Positions 25,023-34,901 are shown, numbered from the stretch's first letter. The stretch is DNA of 64,000 nt from Gaetbulibacter sp. 4G1 (GCF_002741945.1 NZ_MDVN01000022.1:372001-436000), one strand, 5' to 3'. The notes: generated by a model not told the origin, from the sequence alone. Translations and numbers: made by a program.

Positions 25023-27824
25023 TTAAAATCTTAAATTTAAGTTTAAAAAGTACGTTGTACCTCTACCATACCAATACTTTGATCCAAAAACTGGAGTATC
25101 TAAAGCTTTATCATTTCTTAGTTCTCTATAATTGGCATTTCTACCTTGTTCAAAACCTCCAGTTTTGTATACTTCGTCTAAAAGGTTATTGACGCTTGCA
25201 AAAAGCCCCACATAATATTTACCAATCTTCCAAGATTTTCCACCAATTAAATTTACCACCATGTAATCATCAAAACGTTCTTGTTTTAAAAGTTCACGAG
25301 CTAAACTTTCATCATAATCATTAAACACATTACCATCAAAATCGGTTGTAAAGTTTGACGAACGTGTTAACGGGTTTACATCTACATACGTATTAGAGAA
25401 AAAATTTGCTGTTGCGCCAAACCACCAAAAATCAGGGTCTCGATATTCAAACCCAACAGAGTAAGCATTTTGAGGACCAGAAGCTAATTTGTAATTTTTT
25501 AGGTTTGATTGTCCAAAATCTTTAAATCCGTCTACAAACCCTGCATCAATAGATTCATCATCAGGTTCTGTTGATAAAAATAAATTCGGATTATTATCAT
25601 ATGTAAATTGTCCAACTGATGCTACTCCTTTTAATTTAATAGTTGGTGTTACTTGAGCTTCAACACCTATTTCTCCTCCTAAATGCTTTTTGTCTATGCC
25701 TTGTAAAATTTCTTGAACAAATGCAGTATTATCTCCTCCAACGCCATCAGCAAAATAGAATGATGTTTCGCTTGCATCAGTTATTTTAGTATAATAACCT
25801 GTAACTTTTGCCTTTACTACTGGCGATCTATATACATAACTTGCATCAAAAGACATAATCTTTTCTTCTGAAATATTAGGTACTATATTATGATTCTCTC
25901 TCGAATTTGAATATGTGTTTTGTATTGAAGGTGCTCTAGTGATGTAACCTGCATTAGCGTCTAGCACATGCTTTCCTGTTAGTTTATAAGTAAACCCTCC
26001 CTTAGCTCCCAAACCTGTAAACGCTAACTTATCTCCTTTTCCTAAAGAATTATCTGCAAACCCACCGTTTTGATAAATACCCTCTCTTTGGTATTGGGTG
26101 TGTTTGACACTACCTGAAATATAAAAGTCTATTTTATTATAAGTGAATTGTGCTTGAGTATAAGCACCTATTTCGTTTGCAAAAATATTATAGTGGTACT
26201 TAAATTTATCTCCTTCTCCTACAATTCTGTTTGGGCTTAATAAATTGTTTTGAGCTTCATTAATATTTGTAGCAAAGCCATCAATATCTAAATAAGTTGA
26301 TGCTCCTAAAAGGTCTAAAATTTCAGCGAAATTTTCAGATTTTAACGTTTTAAAATTAATAGCGCCATTCAACATAATATGATTCGTCAATTCAGTATTT
26401 AAAATAGAGTTTATAGTTAATTGCGCATCATCTACCCTATCTTCATAAAGAGCATAAATAGCATTGCCCCCATTTTGAGAATTATCAATATTGGCCTTAT
26501 ACATGGCATTCCAATCTATCTGCCCACTAGCCTGAAATCCATTTAAAGCTTGGTATGCAAACTGTAAATCATCAGGAAAATTTCGCTCAAAATAACTTGG
26601 CAGTTTTTGATAATACGTTGGGCTTGGATTAGCGCCTCCTCCTTGAGGAAAGCCATTAATTAAATCCTTACCATTATAATCTAAACGGCTATTACCTAAT
26701 TTCCCAAACTGATACCCAATGTTAGTATTTAAACTTGTTTTACCATTAAAACCCCAATAATGGTTAAGCATCACAATAGGTTCATTTACTTCTTTAATTC
26801 TAGAGTTTCGCTTTTCTCCATCTTGCCACCCCCAATATTCGTTATACTTTATATCTTTTAAATCATATATTTCTTGTGTATTAGGGGATGATTTACCTCT
26901 TCGATTAGGGGTATAAATTGCCGTTAAATTCAAACTATGTTGGTCATTAATTTTCTTTTCTACGGAAGTGAAAAATGAATTAGAGTTATAACTCGTTGCA
27001 TCTTGATAACCTTCATTACCCCATCGTCTACCTACTGAGAGAGTGTAGGCCCAATTATTTTTTAATAAACCTGAAGCATAGGTTGCCATAACTCGATTTG
27101 TATAACTTCGGTTTGATGACGAATATGTTATTCGGCCTCCAGATCTAGCTTCTGATGCCCTTGTATTTATATTAGTAGTGCCTAAAACGCCTCCAAAATT
27201 ATAATTAGACGGTGTTAACCCTGATGATAGTTCTTGGTTTCTTAACACATCGTTTATTCCTCCCCAATTGCTCCACTGGGGCCTTCCGTTGTATATTTTA
27301 TTCATTTCGATACCATTAATTAAAATGGAGCCATTGTTTGAATCTAAACCCCGTACTCTAAAAAATGACGAGCTAAACTCAAAAGCTGCAGTGCGTTGAA
27401 AGATATCGAGAGAGGATGCTAACAATCCAGAAATATTATCTAAGCCGCTAGTATCATCATTTAATTCATCATCTGAGAGTGTAATAGTAAACAAATCTTG
27501 AGTTCCAGAGACCTCAACTTCTAAAGTCATGTCTGTAATATTTACAGTTTTATTTTTATTGACTATTATTGGGTACCTTTTTGTAATGTACCCAATTTTT
27601 GAGATTTTTAAAATTTGCTCTCCTAAAGGGATATTTGAAGAAAACACAAACTCTCCTAAATTATTTGTTAATACCGATAGGTTTGTTTCTTCAATGATAA
27701 TTATTACGTCTGAAATGGGCTCAAAAGAAACAGCATCTTTAACACTACCCTTTATAAGTGTTTGTTGTGCACTGAGGGAAATTGAAAAAAGTCCGAATAA
27801 AAAAATGAGGGCTATTTTATTCAT
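25023..27824 (-). CDS. TonB-dependent outer-membrane receptor (with DUF5689 partner)
   Basis: A 933-residue receptor. The signal peptide ends at SLSAQQ. Residues about 23-105 are a carboxypeptidase-regulatory-like domain (GSVKDAVSFEPISDV). The plug follows, with FFRVRGLDSNNGSILINGIEMN. A long 22-strand-type barrel ends with TTYFLNLNLRF. It imports a large ligand using TonB energy. It is in operon with the DUF5689 lipoprotein and divergent from a secreted EEP nuclease, so phosphate or nucleotide scavenging is a reasonable but unproven guess. Confidence 0.9.
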   Translation of the reverse strand: MNKIALIFLFGLFSISLSAQQTLIKGSVKDAVSFEPISDVIIIIEETNLSVLTNNLGEFVFSSNIPLGEQILKISKIGYITKRYPIIVNKNKTVNITDMTLEVEVSGTQDLFTITLSDDELNDDTSGLDNISGLLASSLDIFQRTAAFEFSSSFFRVRGLDSNNGSILINGIEMNKIYNGRPQWSNWGGINDVLRNQELSSGLTPSNYNFGGVLGTTNINTRASEARSGGRITYSSSNRSYTNRVMATYASGLLKNNWAYTLSVGRRWGNEGYQDATSYNSNSFFTSVEKKINDQHSLNLTAIYTPNRRGKSSPNTQEIYDLKDIKYNEYWGWQDGEKRNSRIKEVNEPIVMLNHYWGFNGKTSLNTNIGYQFGKLGNSRLDYNGKDLINGFPQGGGANPSPTYYQKLPSYFERNFPDDLQFAYQALNGFQASGQIDWNAMYKANIDNSQNGGNAIYALYEDRVDDAQLTINSILNTELTNHIMLNGAINFKTLKSENFAEILDLLGASTYLDIDGFATNINEAQNNLLSPNRIVGEGDKFKYHYNIFANEIGAYTQAQFTYNKIDFYISGSVKHTQYQREGIYQNGGFADNSLGKGDKLAFTGLGAKGGFTYKLTGKHVLDANAGYITRAPSIQNTYSNSRENHNIVPNISEEKIMSFDASYVYRSPVVKAKVTGYYTKITDASETSFYFADGVGGDNTAFVQEILQGIDKKHLGGEIGVEAQVTPTIKLKGVASVGQFTYDNNPNLFLSTEPDDESIDAGFVDGFKDFGQSNLKNYKLASGPQNAYSVGFEYRDPDFWWFGATANFFSNTYVDVNPLTRSSNFTTDFDGNVFNDYDESLARELLKQERFDDYMVVNLIGGKSWKIGKYYVGLFASVNNLLDEVYKTGGFEQGRNANYRELRNDKALDTPVFGSKYWYGRGTTYFLNLNLRF

Positions 27825-27950
27825 AATTATCTTTATGACACCAATAATAAGAAAAAGTAACTAATTGATTCTAAATTTTTTACATCATCGCAACAACTTT
27901 GGCTTAGGTTTTGTATTATAGCATTGTAAAGAATCGTTTTTTTAAACTCA

Positions 27951-29003
27951 ATGAACTTGTTAAAAATTAGTATTTCAATTTTGCTCTTAAGTGTATTTAT
28001 GACAACTAATGCTCAAGACAAAAAATTTAAAATTCACACTATAGCTTTCTACAATTTAGAAAATTTATTTGACACCATAAATGATCCTAATAAATTCGAT
28101 GAATATAGTCCGATTATGGAATTAAAAACTAATCGTGAAGCCATTTATAAAAAGAAGGTTAAAAATATGGCTCGAGTAATTGCAGATATTGGATTAGATG
28201 TTGCAAATAACACACCTGCTATTATTGGAGTTTCTGAGGTTGAAAACAGAGAAGTTCTAGAAGATCTTGTAAACGATTCTTTATTGCTTGTAAAAGATTA
28301 TGGCATTATTCATCATGATTCTCCAGATACTCGTGGTATAGATGTTGCTTTATTATATCAAAAAAAAATATTTACTCCTATAACAACTAGTAACCACGAG
28401 CTAAAAATTTATGACGATAAGACTAGAAAACGCATTTATACTAGAGACCAACTGCTTGTTAGTGGCCAATTGGATGGTGAAATGATTCATGTTATAGTTA
28501 ATCACTGGCCGTCTAGAAGAGGTGGAGAGGCAAGAAGTAGACCAAAACGGATTGCCGCTGCAAAACTAAGTAAGCGTCTAGTAGACTCACTTCAAGCTAT
28601 AAATCCTTATGCTAAAATTTTTATTATGGGAGATTTAAATGATAACCCAACAAACCCTAGTGTTAAAGATGTTTTAAAAACTCAAAAAGACAGAAAAAAA
28701 GTAGGTTTGAAAGGCATTTATAACCCCATGGAACGTTTCTATATAAACGGTATAGGCACAAATGCGTATAGAGATGCTTGGAATTTATTTGATCAAATTA
28801 TGGTTACAAAACCTCTATTAGAAAAAGATTTTTCGTCATTTAGATTTTACAAAGCTGGTGTTTTTAATAAAAATTACCTAATAAACAAAAAAGGCCAATA
28901 TAAAGGTTATCCGCATAGAAGTTTTTCTAATGGCGTTTTCACCAATGGTTTTAGTGATCATTTCCCTGTTTATGCCTATGTAATAAAGGAGGTTAAAAAC
29001 TAA
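27951..29003 (+). CDS. Secreted endonuclease/exonuclease/phosphatase family protein
   Basis: A 350-residue protein with a signal peptide ending TTNAQ, so it acts outside the cytoplasm. EEP motifs are IAFYNLENLFDT, VSEVEN, DTRGIDVALLY, NHWPSRRGG, GDLNDNP and NGFSDHFPVYAY. It is paralogous to the gene at 22189-23157. It is probably a secreted DNase or phosphodiesterase feeding the adjacent TonB system. A strong bidirectional terminator follows. Confidence 0.88.
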   Translation: MNLLKISISILLLSVFMTTNAQDKKFKIHTIAFYNLENLFDTINDPNKFDEYSPIMELKTNREAIYKKKVKNMARVIADIGLDVANNTPAIIGVSEVENREVLEDLVNDSLLLVKDYGIIHHDSPDTRGIDVALLYQKKIFTPITTSNHELKIYDDKTRKRIYTRDQLLVSGQLDGEMIHVIVNHWPSRRGGEARSRPKRIAAAKLSKRLVDSLQAINPYAKIFIMGDLNDNPTNPSVKDVLKTQKDRKKVGLKGIYNPMERFYINGIGTNAYRDAWNLFDQIMVTKPLLEKDFSSFRFYKAGVFNKNYLINKKGQYKGYPHRSFSNGVFTNGFSDHFPVYAYVIKEVKN

Positions 29004-29010
29004 TACTATT

Positions 29011-29051
29011 AAAACAAAAAGTACGATAAAAATCATCGTACTTTTTGTTTT
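29011..29051. terminator. Bidirectional terminator
   Basis: Perfect 17-bp stem AAAACAAAAAGTACGAT/ATCGTACTTTTTGTTTT with a 7-nt loop, between convergent genes. The stop codon of the minus-strand gene lies in its T-tail. Confidence 0.88.
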
Positions 29052-29487
29052 AATTCATCCAAGTGCTCCACGGAATTCTCGATAAGAATAGAACCAAAGC
29101 AATAGTGTAAAAAACAGCTATTGTTTTTAGTTTTAAAACAGATGTTAGTTTCTTTTTATGTTTTGAATACCCAATGGTGATTAATGCGACTGCTATAATA
29201 TTTACAAAAGGATGCTCGACAAGATATAATCTGGCTATAGAATTGCTCATAACTTTTCCTCCTAATTCACTCCACAACTCAAATCTTGGAGACACAAAAT
29301 ATAATATCAGTCCAATTAATAATTGAATGTGTGATACAATCAAGGTAAAAAGTGATATTCTAAAATCCTTAGCAGTATATTCTTTATCGCCAAATGTTTT
29401 AAATAATGCATTACCTACCGCAATGATTAAAACTAATAAAACAAGATATGCCCAATATGAGTGTAGATTTAATATAGTATTATACAT
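29050..29487 (-). CDS. Four-span membrane protein with conserved-looking histidines
   Basis: A 145-residue inner-membrane protein with four spans: about residues 12-28, 46-64, 92-106 and 121-138. Histidines occur in LHSYWAY, VSHIQLLIG and VEHPF, at positions that could ligate heme, and similar proteins are sometimes called cytochrome-b-like. I cannot confirm heme binding. It is flanked by terminators on both sides, so it is transcribed alone. Confidence 0.7.
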   Translation of the reverse strand: MYNTILNLHSYWAYLVLLVLIIAVGNALFKTFGDKEYTAKDFRISLFTLIVSHIQLLIGLILYFVSPRFELWSELGGKVMSNSIARLYLVEHPFVNIIAVALITIGYSKHKKKLTSVLKLKTIAVFYTIALVLFLSRIPWSTWMN

Positions 29488-29539
29488 AATTTATATTTTG
29501 AAAATTTGATTGTAACAAATGTAATAATAAATGCTATAA

Positions 29540-29567
29540 AAAAACCGCTTCATTTGAAGCGGTTTTT
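29540..29567 (-). terminator. Terminator after endonuclease I
   Basis: 12-bp stem (minus strand AAAAACCGCTTC/GAAGCGGTTTTT) with a 4-nt loop and a T-tract, 20 bp past the endonuclease stop. Confidence 0.85.
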
Positions 29568-29586
29568 ATGTTACTCTTTTAAAGTT

Positions 29587-30936
29587 TTAATTCCATTTGT
29601 TTTCAGCATCGCTGCCTCCCCAAATTAGCGTAGCTAAATACGGGTTATCTATAAATGGGTTTCTATTTCCTTGGGCTGCATAAATAACATTATTTCTTTG
29701 CTCTTCAAACTCCGATACAGGATCAGCTATATTCCATGCTATAAACAAATCTAAGCCGCCTACTCTTTCAAAAGTTTCACCATATCTAATATTCAAATAC
29801 ATAATCATTCTGGCAATATCTCCTCTCCAATCATCTCCTGGAAACCATTCTTCACCTACCAAAGTATATGTACCACTTCCATCTACAAAAGGATAGTTAA
29901 GTCTATTACTATTTATTGAAGCATCACATGATCTTAAATGGTGTAAGTCTGTAACTGCATCATCTGAACTTAATAATGACTGCGGATATACATGCTCTGT
30001 ATTAAAAGTTTGTGGAGAATATGAATTCGTTCCAGAAGTATATTCTTCCCAATATCTGCTTTCTCCAGAGTACATTAAGATAACATTATCTGTATTATTT
30101 AAATCTGCATCTGCATTATATAAGTATTGGTGACGCTGACCATAAGATAAAATAGTTGTATGATTTGATTTTGTATGACTTTCCATTTGAGAAAACATAA
30201 AATCTGAATCTTCGGCGAAAACAACACCATTATAATAATCAACTAACTCAGAAGGGATATTAAATGCTAAAGGCTTAATAACAGTAACCGTAACCGTAGC
30301 TGTTGAACATGAGTTATCTGGACTATCATCATCACAAATAGTATAAGTAAATGTGTCTTGGCCTAAAAACCCATTTTGTGGTGTATACGACACCGTTTTA
30401 TCATTATTTAAAACTACCGTTCCTTGGGTACCTGTATCATCAATTGAACTTAAAATTGTATCATCAATTGTATCATCATTTTCTAAAAGTTTAGCAAATA
30501 CTGTTGTAGTGTTTTCTATAGCACTATAAGCATCCGCAGTTGCTAAAGGATTACCTTCATCAATTACAGTAATTGTAACTGTTGCGGTAGAACAATTTGC
30601 TGGGTCGTCGTCGTCACAAAGTGTATATGTAAAAGTATCTTCTCCAACAAATGCTTCTTTAGGTGTATATAAATAATGTGTTCTTTCGTCAGAAACAGTA
30701 CCTCCTTGGCTAGTAGTTGCATCAAATGAAGTAACTTTTGCATTATCAACCACAGTATCATTATCTAGTAAGTCACTTAATGAGAGTTCTGTATCTTCAG
30801 GAGTTGTAGCATTATCATTAACTGCAATTGGTTTTCCATCTTCAACAGGACCTTGTGTTGGCGGGGGTGCATCATCGCCACCAGAACTGCAACTACAAAT
30901 AATTATTGCACTAAGTATTAAAAAGGCTTTTTTCAT
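29587..30936 (-). CDS. Secreted endonuclease I with two Ig/cadherin-like repeats
   Basis: A 449-residue lipoprotein or secreted protein (CSCSSGGDD after the signal). Two tandem repeats of about 90 residues (residues 35-220) share LLENDD/LLDNDT, FTYTLCDDDDPANCSTATVTITV and YTPK(N) patterns. The catalytic domain (about 225-449) shows the endonuclease I set: NTEHVYPQS, DLHHLR, RLNYPF, GDIARMIMYLNIRY and RNPFID. It should cut DNA or RNA outside the cell. It is bounded by terminators yet lies directly after a TonB receptor unit. Confidence 0.9.
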   Translation of the reverse strand: MKKAFLILSAIIICSCSSGGDDAPPPTQGPVEDGKPIAVNDNATTPEDTELSLSDLLDNDTVVDNAKVTSFDATTSQGGTVSDERTHYLYTPKEAFVGEDTFTYTLCDDDDPANCSTATVTITVIDEGNPLATADAYSAIENTTTVFAKLLENDDTIDDTILSSIDDTGTQGTVVLNNDKTVSYTPQNGFLGQDTFTYTICDDDSPDNSCSTATVTVTVIKPLAFNIPSELVDYYNGVVFAEDSDFMFSQMESHTKSNHTTILSYGQRHQYLYNADADLNNTDNVILMYSGESRYWEEYTSGTNSYSPQTFNTEHVYPQSLLSSDDAVTDLHHLRSCDASINSNRLNYPFVDGSGTYTLVGEEWFPGDDWRGDIARMIMYLNIRYGETFERVGGLDLFIAWNIADPVSEFEEQRNNVIYAAQGNRNPFIDNPYLATLIWGGSDAENKWN

Positions 30937-30965
30937 AAGAATCTAAAATTTATTGAATTTTGAGG

Positions 30966-31000
30966 AAAAAAAACCACCTCAGCGCGAGGTGGTTTTTTTT
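30966..31000 (-). terminator. Terminator after the TonB receptor/lipoprotein unit
   Basis: 15-bp stem of A-tract plus ACCACCTC paired with GAGGTGGT plus T-tract, loop AGCGC. It is A/T-flanked on both strands. Confidence 0.88.
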
Positions 31001-31018
31001 GATGTTTTTGGTATTATC

Positions 31019-32170
31019 TTATTGATAAACCCATTCGCCACCAGTTTTAATAACGCTTTTTGTTTCGTTACCTGTTGAACCAGTGTAAACAACAAAAGTT
31101 AAAACGTATTTTTGTCCTTCTTCTGCGCTTGGATCTCTTTCATCTAAAAGAGCATTAAATGCTTCTAGTAGCATTGAATCACTCCAGTAGTTATCACTAC
31201 TTTCTCTTCTATCAAAACTTCCAAAGAATCCAACATTATCTGCTGGTCCTTCATAAATTGAAATAAAAGCATCAGAGATGAAAGCAACATCATCAGCAGT
31301 AAAAGTATATTTAATTGTATTATCTGGAACCCAAGTGGTACCATCGTGTCCAAATTGGATTGTAGAACTTATTACATCGTTATACTCAGACCAATTTACG
31401 CCATCAAAAATAAAATATTTAACATAGCTATAAGTAGTTCTATCTGTCGTGCTACCATCTCCATCAATATCATCCACATCTGTTGTGTATAATTTGTACA
31501 TAGTTGCTACGATATCTCCTGCTTCTCTTGGATCGTACTTAAATTTATCTTTTAAGAAAACCGGTATCTTTACTATTGCCTCATCTTCGCTAGAAAAATT
31601 AGAGAAACCTTCTCCCATTTCTTCATATTCGTCATCAGTAAATCCTAAAATAGTCTCCCAAGCATCATTAATATATAAAAAACCATTATTTAAAGTATTT
31701 ACGCTACCATCATAATACTTATAAGTTAACGATACTAATGCTCGGCTCGCTGGATCTGGGTATTTCCACTCTAAAAATTCTTGAATATCTCCATCGCTAT
31801 CAAAGTTTCCAAATGTATGTCCTAAATCATCATAATCTTGAGAAGATACTGTATATCTAATTAAGCTTTTTTCTTCTCTTTTTGGGGCATATAAATCAAA
31901 AGTTACGTTAGCTGATGAACCTAATCCCCAAACTGGAAATTTACTAGATAGTAACCCAGGAATTAAACTTTTTGCTTCATCTTCTGAATTAAAATTCCCA
32001 AAAGATTTTTCCAATTCATCATAATCTTCATCAGTAAGTGTATACTCTACATCTCCTGCTATTACGTCTTCTTGTGCATCTAAAGCATTATAGATGTCTT
32101 CATTAGGGTTACAGCTAGTAATAGCCAATCCTAATATTACTAAACAATAAATTATTTTTTTCATTTTCAA
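31019..32170 (-). CDS. Lipoprotein with four internal repeats, TonB-receptor partner
   Basis: A 383-residue lipoprotein (ITSC lipobox). Three clear units repeat the pattern [YF]T-x(4)-DYD-x-[LM]-x(3)-FGNF-x-S: YTLTDEDYDELEKSFGNF, YTVSSQDYDDLGHTFGNF and FTDDEYEEMGEGFSNF. A fourth, weaker unit begins YTFTADDVAFISDAF. Each is followed by a strand rich in Tyr (VTFDLYA, LTYKYYDG, ATMYKLYT, LTFVVYTG). It is 6 bp downstream of the TonB receptor and probably its surface partner. I do not recognise a named family. Confidence 0.78.
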   Translation of the reverse strand: MKMKKIIYCLVILGLAITSCNPNEDIYNALDAQEDVIAGDVEYTLTDEDYDELEKSFGNFNSEDEAKSLIPGLLSSKFPVWGLGSSANVTFDLYAPKREEKSLIRYTVSSQDYDDLGHTFGNFDSDGDIQEFLEWKYPDPASRALVSLTYKYYDGSVNTLNNGFLYINDAWETILGFTDDEYEEMGEGFSNFSSEDEAIVKIPVFLKDKFKYDPREAGDIVATMYKLYTTDVDDIDGDGSTTDRTTYSYVKYFIFDGVNWSEYNDVISSTIQFGHDGTTWVPDNTIKYTFTADDVAFISDAFISIYEGPADNVGFFGSFDRRESSDNYWSDSMLLEAFNALLDERDPSAEEGQKYVLTFVVYTGSTGNETKSVIKTGGEWVYQ

Positions 32171-32176
32171 AGTTTT

Positions 32177-34729
32177 TTAAAAATTAAGTTTTGCTCCAAC
32201 ACTAAATGTTCTTCCGTAACCAAACCAAACTAAAGCCGTGTCATCAGTAGAGCCTGCTCCATCTTGTGCATCTGAAATGTATTCTGTATCAAATACATTA
32301 TTCATTCTACCTGTTAAAGTAGCATCAAAAGGTCCAAATTTAAAATTATGATTAAGTGCTAAATCAAATAAACCATAATCTGGCATTTTCCATGCATCTG
32401 GTGCACCTTGAGTCCCTCGATCACTAGGGTCGTAATCAGCATAAATATCGGCATAATAATTATAATCTACAACTAGTCTAGTATCTGAAGATAATTTATA
32501 ATTAGCTCCTAACGCAAATGCTGTTTGAGCAGCATCAGATACATGCAAATCTTTAATGAATAGATTAACTGTATCAACAATATTTTGCTCTTCATCAAGT
32601 ATACTAACATTAGTTACATCACTATCCCATCTCCAGTCACCTAAAGATGCCATACCTGTAAAGCTTATTTTTTCTGAAGCTCTATAAACAAAATCAATCT
32701 CTATACCTTGATGAATAGCATTAACTCCTAATATATTAGCTGTAGCTCTTGTTCCATCTGGTTGTTGAAAAGTAGCAGTTTCTGTTCTATCATTCCAAGT
32801 CGTTCTATATAAATTCACATTTGCTGATAATTTATCTCCTCGGAAACCATAACCTAGTTCGTAACTTGTGATTTTTTGATTTTCTGCATCTGCATTAATA
32901 TTATCATTTGAGAAATTTAAGAATACTGAATCAAAATCTGCAGCTTTTTCAAAGTAACCTAAGTTAGCAAATACATTATGATTTTCGTCAATTCTGTAGT
33001 TTGCACCAGCTTTAGCACTAAAACCAAAGAAATTATACTTGTCTGTTTCTTGTAAAGGATCTGAGTCTAAATAGTTAAAATAATCAATTCTTTGGTAAGA
33101 TGTATTTGAAGCTGCTAAAGCAATAAATGTGTTGAATTTCTCATTAACATCATACTCTAATTGACCAAAGAATCCTAACCAACCAACTTTTCCATCGTTA
33201 TTGTAGTTTATTTTATCACCTACTTTAGCTGGGTTGTTTGGGTTGTTTTCGTTATTATCGTCTAAGAAATATTGACCTCCTAATAAATTAGTTACTTCTT
33301 GAAAGTGAATCCCTTTGTATGATCTAAAATCTACACCAGTTAGTAATACTAAATCATCAGATAAATCTGTTTTTAAAGTAGATAATAATCCATACCAATT
33401 ATGGTCATTACGAGATGCTCTTAATATAGTTTCTGATCCATTTGCTCCTAATGCTGCATTTTCATCAGAAATTTTATCAAAATCTAAAGGTCCAAAAAGT
33501 CCAGTTCTATAATCGCTACTTCCATCAGCATTAATTGTAAATTTATTAACACCTCTGGTACCTCCACCTCCACCAGATCCGAAGGATACGTATGCTGATG
33601 ATATGATAGACGTTTTTTCACTTAATGTCCAATAGTGGTTTAAAGAAATTTGAGGTTTATTGTAAAAGTTATCTTCTTGGTGAGTTACTTGTCCATTGTA
33701 ATAACCCCAATCTGCATTAAACTTTCTACCTCTGTCACTATTTTTATAAGTTTCTATAAGCTGTCTATTTTGTCTTTGACCATGACGTTGTTTAGAACCA
33801 AAGGCTGAAAAAGATAATTTATGATTTTCGTTTATTTCTTTTGATAGATTAACAAAATAAGAAACACCATTAAACTCCGTTCCATCAACATAGCCATTAC
33901 CTTCTGTTGTTGCTGCTGAAACAGTAGCTGCAAAACCATTTTCTAGCAATCCTGTCGAATATGTTATGCCGAATTTTTCATATCCATCATTTGCAATTGT
34001 AGTAGATATATTTCCTCCAGCTTCAACATCAGTAGTCTTTGTTATGATATTTATTGTACCCCCAATAGATGGCACTGCCAATTTAGATGCTCCTAAACCT
34101 CTCTGAACCTGCATAGTACTTGTAACATCACCTAATCCAGCCCAGTTAGACCAGAATACACGACCATTTTCCATATCATTAACAGGAATACCGTTAATCA
34201 TTACAGCAACGTTTTCAGAATCAAATCCTCTAAGGTTAATTCTACCGTCTCCGTAACCACCACCAGCTTTAGTTGCATATACTCCTGGAGTAGATTTTAA
34301 TATCTCTGGAAACTCTTGTGTTCCTAGCTTAAGTTCAATATCAGCAGATTTAATTGTAGATACCGCAACTGGCGTTTTTCTATCAACTGCAACCGATGCA
34401 ATAATTTGAACTTCCTCTAAGCCAACTTGACTAGATTCTAGTGCTATACTTTCTAAAGTAGCATCTCCTGAAAACGAAATTGTTTTAGAAGTGTATCCAA
34501 TAAAAGTAATTACTAACTCTCCTGAAGATTCTTGTGTTTTAATTGTAAAATTTCCATCGAAATCGGAAGTAACACCATTAGTAGTGCCTTTTTCGATAAT
34601 ATTTGCTCCAGGTAGAGGAATATTACTTCCTGCTTCTATTACTGTACCAGTTATTGTACTTTGAGCAATTAATACTGTAGAGAATAATAACGCTACAGTT
34701 AACATTATAAAATGCGTAGTTTTTTTCAT
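32177..34729 (-). CDS. TonB-dependent outer-membrane receptor (with repeat lipoprotein)
   Basis: An 850-residue receptor. The signal ends at VLIAQS. Residues about 22-105 form a carboxypeptidase-regulatory-like domain (GTVIEAGSNIPLPGANI). The plug has TPGVYATKAGGGYGDGRINLR-type sequence and NGIPVNDMENGRV. The barrel ends FSVGAKLNF. The downstream lipoprotein and endonuclease I suggest uptake of nucleic-acid breakdown products, though the ligand is not proven. The promoter box is at 34756-34763 with a palindrome just upstream. Confidence 0.9.
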   Translation of the reverse strand: MKKTTHFIMLTVALLFSTVLIAQSTITGTVIEAGSNIPLPGANIIEKGTTNGVTSDFDGNFTIKTQESSGELVITFIGYTSKTISFSGDATLESIALESSQVGLEEVQIIASVAVDRKTPVAVSTIKSADIELKLGTQEFPEILKSTPGVYATKAGGGYGDGRINLRGFDSENVAVMINGIPVNDMENGRVFWSNWAGLGDVTSTMQVQRGLGASKLAVPSIGGTINIITKTTDVEAGGNISTTIANDGYEKFGITYSTGLLENGFAATVSAATTEGNGYVDGTEFNGVSYFVNLSKEINENHKLSFSAFGSKQRHGQRQNRQLIETYKNSDRGRKFNADWGYYNGQVTHQEDNFYNKPQISLNHYWTLSEKTSIISSAYVSFGSGGGGGTRGVNKFTINADGSSDYRTGLFGPLDFDKISDENAALGANGSETILRASRNDHNWYGLLSTLKTDLSDDLVLLTGVDFRSYKGIHFQEVTNLLGGQYFLDDNNENNPNNPAKVGDKINYNNDGKVGWLGFFGQLEYDVNEKFNTFIALAASNTSYQRIDYFNYLDSDPLQETDKYNFFGFSAKAGANYRIDENHNVFANLGYFEKAADFDSVFLNFSNDNINADAENQKITSYELGYGFRGDKLSANVNLYRTTWNDRTETATFQQPDGTRATANILGVNAIHQGIEIDFVYRASEKISFTGMASLGDWRWDSDVTNVSILDEEQNIVDTVNLFIKDLHVSDAAQTAFALGANYKLSSDTRLVVDYNYYADIYADYDPSDRGTQGAPDAWKMPDYGLFDLALNHNFKFGPFDATLTGRMNNVFDTEYISDAQDGAGSTDDTALVWFGYGRTFSVGAKLNF

Positions 34730-34755
34730 AATTAATTATTTGAAATTAGTCCCTG

Positions 34756-34763
34756 CAAAAATA
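34756..34763 (-). promoter_or_regulatory. -7 element (TATTTTTG) of the TonB receptor operon
   Basis: TATTTTTG on the minus strand, 26 nt before the ATG. No clear -33 TTG; a palindrome occupies that position. Confidence 0.5.
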
Positions 34764-34784
34764 AGCATAATATTAGTTTAAATA

Positions 34785-34798
34785 TTATGCATGCATAA
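34785..34798. promoter_or_regulatory. 14-bp perfect palindrome at the -33 region
   Basis: TTATGCATGCATAA, self-complementary over 14 bp and centred about 30 bp upstream of the -7 box of the TonB receptor gene. This is a possible operator. Confidence 0.4.
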
Positions 34799-34833
34799 AA
34801 TAAATGTTAACAAACAAAAAAATTATAATTCGT

Positions 34834-34858
34834 CAAATGTTAATAACATTAACATTTG
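34834..34858. promoter_or_regulatory. Inverted repeat CAAATGTTAA/TTAACATTTG
   Basis: Perfect 10-bp arms around a 5-nt spacer, between the pgi stop and the TonB receptor promoter. On the minus strand a T-run follows after about 15 nt, so it may be a pgi terminator, an operator, or both. Confidence 0.4.
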
Positions 34859-34901
34859 AGTCTTTTCTTGAAAATTGATTAATTAGCTTAAAATAAGATA
34901 G

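Noticed and set aside
25023-34729. SusC/SusD polysaccharide utilisation locus
   Set aside because: The receptors have no SusD-type partner and there are no glycoside hydrolases; the nearby enzymes are nucleases.
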